Shown here piece after piece: positions 59,451-64,000 of a stretch of DNA of 64,000 nt. The translations under genes and the position numbers were made by a program. The notes beneath the pieces are model-generated. The model was not told the DNA's origin. It searched no databases and saw only the letters and a list, made by a program, of their open reading frames with translations. Source of the DNA: Paramecium sonneborni. Taxonomy: Eukaryota; Ciliophora; Oligohymenophorea; Peniculida; Parameciidae. Positions within the stretch are counted from its first letter, which is position 1; each line of letters opens with the position of its first letter. Location: the NCBI GenBank assembly GCA_905182985.1, contig CAJJDN010000163.1, forward strand, positions 145,366-209,365, written 5' to 3'.

Positions 59451-60592
59451 ATGTCTTCTAATTCAGAATATGTTCCTTTTAATTTTGAACAAATACCTGA
59501 TAAAGAAATAATTAAAATATTGACTTATAATACCTTTCTTAGACCACCTTTAGTAAACAATAATGGAAATGATTACAAAAATGAAAGATGTGAATTAATC
59601 ATTAGAGAATTAGTTAAGTAATTTATTGATTTTAAAAAATAGTTTTGATATTGTTTGTCTCTAAGAAGTTTTTGGATTTTTAAATTCAAGAAAGTCTATT
59701 CTTAAACATAAAGCATTTAAGCTTGGTTTCACATATTAATCTGTTAGTCCAAGTCCTAGTTTTTTTTCTAGTTAAATGGTTGATGGTGGATTAATTACAT
59801 TGAGCAGGTTCAAAATTAAACATATATATAACTTTAGATACCCAATACTCTATCATGATTTTAAAGAATTTCCATACGGCATATTGTCTGACAATCTCTC
59901 AAATAAGGGAGTCTTATATACAAAGATTCTTGTCAATGGATAAATATTGCATATATTTAACACACATTTGTAAGCAAGTTATGTAGGAAAAGAATCAAAT
60001 GTGGTATTAAATGATAACTTATGAAATATAGAGGGCAACAGTTTCCACTAGAATAGATTAAATGTATTGTATTAAGAAATTTGTAAATCAAGTTCTATAA
60101 GAGTAATAAGCAATGGCAAAAGATTTGATATTATTAGTTGGTGATTACAATATTGATAGCAGATATGAGTAAGGGTATTCTGTAGAGGTATTGAAATAGT
60201 TTCCAATACTGTTATAGTAGTTAGGGAATCCTTAAAAGTATTAAGAGTATGATGCTTTGATTTAAATAATGACAAATAATGGTAAAGATAAATTTAAGAA
60301 TTTATTATATGATCAGGAGGGGAAGTTTGTTATAACTTATGCAGATTACTTAGAGGAGGAGAATGGTTAAAGATCACCTCTGGAGATTTAATTAACAGAT
60401 AAAGCTGATTTGTTAACTGGTTAATGTTTGGATTATATATTTTAATTGATTCCTGAAAATGAAAATAGTCCAAATACAATAGAAATAAAATAAGTGAATG
60501 TTGAGAAATTCTTTGTTGAAGGATAGCGATTTACTTAATTATCAGATCATTATGGTGTTTCTTGTGATATATTAGTTTAATAGGCTAAGTGA
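59451..60592 (+). CDS. Neutral sphingomyelinase-like phosphodiesterase (EEP superfamily, 362 aa)
   Basis: Introns 59618-59642 and 60004-60031 leave exactly 363 codons. The endonuclease/exonuclease/phosphatase fold shows its metal and catalytic residues: KILTYNTFLRPP, DIVCLQEVFGF, MVDGGLITLSRFKI, NKGVLYTKI, HIFNTHLQASYVG, LLVGDYNIDSRYE and terminal QLSDHYGVSCD. This ordering (LQEVF, DGGLxxLSRF, NTHLQAxY, GDYNxD, SDHxxV) is that of Mg2+-dependent neutral sphingomyelinases, which split sphingomyelin to ceramide and phosphocholine. The actual headgroup in Paramecium (often ceramide aminoethylphosphonate) may differ. No transmembrane segment is seen. Confidence 0.85.
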
Positions 60593-60613
60593 TAATATAA
60601 TATTTATTATAAA

Positions 60614-60956
60614 ATGAATAATTCGAGTTAAGGAGACTCTCCTATGTCTCGTTTTGATTTATGTATTGACTAATTAACATTTAGTTATATAATCATTCAA
60701 ATAGTGGATGTTAACAATCATCAACGAGGCTTCAATTGGTCTTTACTAAATATAATCTCATTTGAAGGATTTGGTTATGCATTTTAGAAGATTCAAAGAG
60801 GATGAAGAAAAATAGATAAAGAAATTATCAATAATTAACACATAACAATAAAATACTATAGTAGAATTGTAGGAAATAGGAAATTTGAATAAAGAATGGG
60901 CACCTAAGATGTAGAGACTTCTTGATTAATTGTAAAAGAATAATAATAAAATATGA
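60614..60956 (+). CDS. Small coiled-coil protein (106 aa)
   Basis: One 22-nt intron (60663-60684) gives exactly 107 codons. It starts MNNSSQGDSPMSRFDLFIQS, then forms one long helix (GLYQIQSHLKDLVMHFRRFK, EDEEKQIKKLS, VELQEIGNLNKEWAPKMQRL) ending in a polar NNNKI tail. Size and heptad pattern resemble small coiled-coil subunits of BLOC/BORC-type or kinetochore complexes, but no specific match can be claimed. It lies 21 bp after the sphingomyelinase-like gene. Confidence 0.65.
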
Positions 60957-60979
60957 TAAATAAATTATAATTATAATCA

Positions 60980-61175
60980 ATTATATTGTTTCTTATGATT
61001 CTCTTATTAATTATAATCATTTGTACATTATTATTGTTCTTATTCTAATTTGTTATTATTATTGGTCTATTATTCTTATTCTAATAATTAATTATCATCA
61101 TTATTTTATTATTATTATTAATATTTTAATAATTAATTATCATCATTATTTTATTATTATTCTAATTATTAATCA
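60980..61175. repeat. TTA/ATT trinucleotide-rich low-complexity region
   Basis: Repeated TTATTATTATT runs include two copies of a roughly 45-nt unit containing TAATAATTAATTATCATC (starting near 61083 and 61128). It lies in the 3' intergenic gap between two convergent genes. Replication slippage is the likely origin. Confidence 0.7.
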
Positions 61176-62256
61176 TCATTATAAGAAAGTTTAATGTAAG
61201 AATCCTTCTTCTTTTCTATATGGATTTTTGAACTCATTCCCTATTTAATATAGTAAATTCAAAATTACCAAAAGTAATTCCTTAGTAACTCCAAAAGCAA
61301 CTAAACTAATAGCAATCCATTGTATTTAATTAACATTATGATTATGAATAATAATAGATAAAAGAACAGTGAAAAACTTTCTGGTTGTAGTAATAAGACT
61401 TAAAACTCTAGGAGAGAAACAACTGGATAGTAATTAAATTGAATATACCTTATGCAATAAAAGATGAACACTTATCCTAAAACTGAATTAATAGTAAGAA
61501 ATCCTATTTATGGAATAACTTTTGGATATTATTGAATGTATGATAAGAATTAAATAAACTTACCTTATATTATAGTATAGAATATTGAGCCAATGAAACT
61601 CCATAAAGTAATATGAAATCCCATCTCCCATTATTCTAATTTCTTTACTTTGAATTTACTTTATAATGTTGCTAGACAACCATCTGAAAATAATGAAGCA
61701 ATCAATAAAATAATTCCAAAGATTGAAGAAGTGTTATTAGATGTATTACTCTCACTTATATTAAAAGTATAGATTCCTACTGTAATTATTAAACCACATA
61801 GTATTTACTATTTTGTAAATTTTTGATTTCCAAATACTAATCCAACTACTAATACTGAGAGGATTCAATAATTTTCATAAATACTTACTTGCAACTTTTA
61901 ACTAGAGCTTAAAGTGGAAAACTCACATATTATAAGGCTGTTAATGCACCTATCATTGATGTAAAATTTAGTAATCCTAAATAGGATCCTTCCGTTATAG
62001 TACATACAAACTTTATTTTATTTCTAAAAATCATTGTCACACATAATAAATTATATAATGACATTTGTAGAAATATTAGAATAGAAGAAAATTCAAATTT
62101 AGGAGATGGATTACTATCAATAGAACCAAAATTACTTTTAAATCTTGATAATAATAAAATCATATATTACAAGTGTTCTTCAATAAGTCCTACTTTAAAA
62201 TAGCAGAAATATATTCCAGCAACAGATATAAGTAATTATAATTCTTTTCTGATCAT
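61176..62256 (-). CDS. UAA-family nucleotide-sugar transporter (SLC35B-like)
   Basis: Multi-pass protein with family landmarks: GLLNFTSMIGALTALQYVSF, PLQALVKSCK (canonical YPTQVLxKSCK), VLVVGLVFGNQKFTK, CGLIITVGIYTFNI, LIASLFSDGCLATLQSKFK, INSVLGQVFIFYCI, VLSLITTTRKFFTVLLSIII and IQWIAISLVAFGVTKELLL. SLC35B proteins carry UDP-sugars or PAPS into ER or Golgi in exchange for nucleotide monophosphate. A 3' intron joins FIFYCI to SCFSPRVLSL. The junction near 61880, after KSCKQ, does not resolve with standard GT-AG sites, so one base may be wrong there. The substrate cannot be told from sequence. Confidence 0.82.
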
Positions 62257-62429
62257 ATAAATATATATATATATATTTTAAGTCTAAAAAATATATATGA
62301 ATGATAAATTATAATGATGTTGTAATTTCATATTGATAAAATTATTTTTGCTTTATTAAATATTATAATAAATCTTTTTGAGTTTATAAGATTTAATACA
62401 ATATTTATGAACATTCATATTTTTAAAAA

Positions 62430-63283
62430 ATGAGAAAAGTCTTAATCACTGGTGGAAATCGAGGTTTAGGATTTAAATTAGCAGAAGTATTATCTCCGAA
62501 TCATCATATACTATTAACAGGTAGAAACTTGGATAGTGTGAATTAAGCTAAATGTAAAATAACATCTATTGTACCAAATGCAAACATTACCACATAATAA
62601 TTAGATGTCTCAAGATTTGATAGTATTAAGACATTTCATAAATGGATGATGACTACTAATACTACTCTAGATGTAATTGTAAATAATGCTGGTGTGAATG
62701 ATGAAAATGAATTAGAAAATAAAGCATTTGATATAATGAACACTAATTTGTTTGGAATCATAAATCTAACAGAAACAATATTACCATAACTCACATAAGA
62801 TGGAAAAGTAATTGATTCATATTGATATTTTTAGATTATTCTAATATCCTCTATGCTTGGTAAACTAAAATTATAACCACCCACTACTTAGAAATTGTTA
62901 TAAGAAAAATTGACAAAATAATAAATATTACAAATGGCTAGAGATCTTATACACAATTATAAAGAAGGTAATTATGGAATCTGGTCATCACATATTCAAC
63001 CACTCTATAAAGTATCTAAAGTATTGACAAATGCATATGCCAGATATGTCTTAACCGATTTAGTATAACCAAATTAATCTATATTCTGTGTTCATCCTGG
63101 ATGGTATTAGTATTCTCATTACTCTTTAGGGTTAAAACTGATATGGGAGGACCAAAAGCTCCAGGGGAAATTAAAGATGGAATATTCACCAGTAACTATT
63201 TAATTCAACAATTACCCTATGGTAGAAATCCACAATATCATGCTAAGTATTTTAATGACAAAGCCTAAATTGAAGACTATTGA
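62430..63283 (+). CDS. Short-chain dehydrogenase/reductase (carbonyl-reductase-like, 266 aa)
   Basis: Introns 62818-62844 (27 nt, containing an in-frame TGA) and 63104-63129 leave exactly 267 codons. The Rossmann fold shows cofactor motif VLITGGNRGLGFKLAEVL, TGRNLDSV (Arg typical of NADPH users), LDVS, VNNAGVND, NTNLFGIINLTETILPQL, catalytic Ser in ILISSMLG, Tyr-x3-Lys in PLYKVSKVLTNAYAR, and CVHPGWVKTDMGGPKAP. The layout matches carbonyl-reductase-type SDRs, which reduce ketones or aldehydes with NADPH in the cytosol. The natural substrate is unknown. It is divergent from the SLC35B-like gene, 173 bp between ATGs. Confidence 0.88.
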
Positions 63284-63337
63284 GATTTACATATATATAT
63301 ATATATAACAATTTAATATTTAACTCATTATCATCCA

Positions 63338-64000
63338 TCATAAATTATAAGTTATTGAATAAGCTATCAATGGTACCTTATATTCAGGTTTCTTCATTAA
63401 AATTGCAAATTTATCATTCTCTTCTAATCTTATTGTTGTATTTTATATCCTATTTGCCCAAGTATCAGGTTATATCAATTTACCAAAATCAGTTATATTT
63501 TCTTTCTTTCTATATAAAAAGACACCTAAACGACCTGTAATTTTTAAATAGAATTCATATTATACTTCATCTATCATATTTTTAGAAATCTCTTTTACGT
63601 TATCATCCAATGAGTAAAATACACTAATAATTATAAAATATCAATTTTTTACTCTTATTAATCATTATTATCATCAAATTTAGGTATTTCTGGATATTTA
63701 CTTATTTTATCTATCTTTTTACATATGATTTATGCATGATCTTATGAAATTGTGTTAATTTATTAAATATCATCTTTAAGTAAAGAATAATCTTATCTTG
63801 ATATTTTACATACAACAATTTCATTTTCATCATCTTTAAAATGAATAGCATGCTTATTCTGTAAATTTACTCCATGTTTTCTAAATATAGTTTTAGTATG
63901 TTCATCAGAAATAACTTATAACAATATATATTTATCTGGTTTCTCATTAATATATATATCATCAACTTAAGTAACAGTTGCTTAAATAGTTTAAGGTGGT
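63338..64000 (-). CDS. C-terminal part of an unknown gene running off the right edge
   Basis: An open minus-strand frame extends from beyond 64000 to TGA 63338-63340, with one 29-nt intron (63624-63652). About 211 C-terminal residues are visible. They are hydrophilic, Lys/Asp/Ile-rich, without membrane segments: ILLQVISDEHTKTIFRKHGV, IVVCKISRQDYSLLKDD, then YEFYLKITGRLGVFLYRKKE and FAILMKKPEYKVPLIAY. The 5' end lies outside the window. No family is recognised. Confidence 0.6.

Noticed and set aside
63280..63540. Plus-strand 86-aa ORF
   Set aside because: It is antisense to the partial minus-strand gene, which has a consistent spliced frame ending at 63338.

Overview
The window reads as macronuclear DNA of a ciliate, almost certainly Paramecium. 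It is about 75-80% A+T. Genes make sense only if TAA and TAG encode glutamine and TGA is the sole stop. Introns are tiny (17-32 nt, GT...AG), and intergenic gaps are often under 100 bp. Standard-code ORF calls therefore cut every gene into fragments. I rebuilt the models by hand with the ciliate code and tiny introns. For most spliced models, removing the introns gives an exact multiple of three, a useful internal check. Similarity calls come from remembered family motifs, not from searches.

Left part (1-13000): a beta-propeller-like gene, a 1243-aa membrane protein, a 90-aa Cys-tailed protein, an unknown gene, an ankyrin/zinc-ribbon protein, AP-2 sigma and an Aurora kinase. Two single N's (6908 and 11547) each separate two apparently identical copies of a 1.2-1.3 kb segment (5697-6907 = 6909-8119; 10261-11546 = 11548-12833). 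These look like unmerged contig ends, so the extra gene copies there are probably artefacts.

13000-28960: a START-domain lipid-binding protein, a coiled-coil protein, a 1193-aa unknown with one apparent 1-nt frameshift, two WD40 proteins, a small basic protein overlapping a neighbour's 3' end, an AGC-type pseudokinase with a myristoylation signal, and a TMBIM/Bax-inhibitor-like membrane protein. Two gene-poor stretches hold decayed coding remnants.

28964-43912: a 2761-aa receptor-like protein (signal peptide, Cys-rich repeats, beta-helix-like repeats, C-terminal multi-pass membrane domain), an unknown, a mitotic-type cyclin divergently paired (29 bp) with RFT1, a Cys-motif ORF, and a SET-domain methyltransferase followed by an ORF that may belong to it.

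44000-64000: two small Myb-like proteins, a repeat-containing ORF, a pecanex-like protein, a stomatin/SPFH protein, a Cys-rich secreted protein, a decayed mitochondrial EF-G gene, an unusual 862-aa Lys/Ile-rich amphipathic protein without introns, DMAP1/SWC4, an RJL-type small GTPase, an ABHD17-like depalmitoylase, a neutral-sphingomyelinase-like enzyme, a small coiled-coil protein, a nucleotide-sugar transporter, a short-chain dehydrogenase and one gene running off the right edge.

No operons, tRNA, rRNA, CRISPR or IS elements were seen. Neighbouring genes are functionally unrelated housekeeping, signalling and membrane genes, as usual for Paramecium chromosomes. The strongest candidates for new biology are the amphipathic protein at 53847-56435, the pseudokinase at 23535-24475 and the giant surface protein at 28964-37387.
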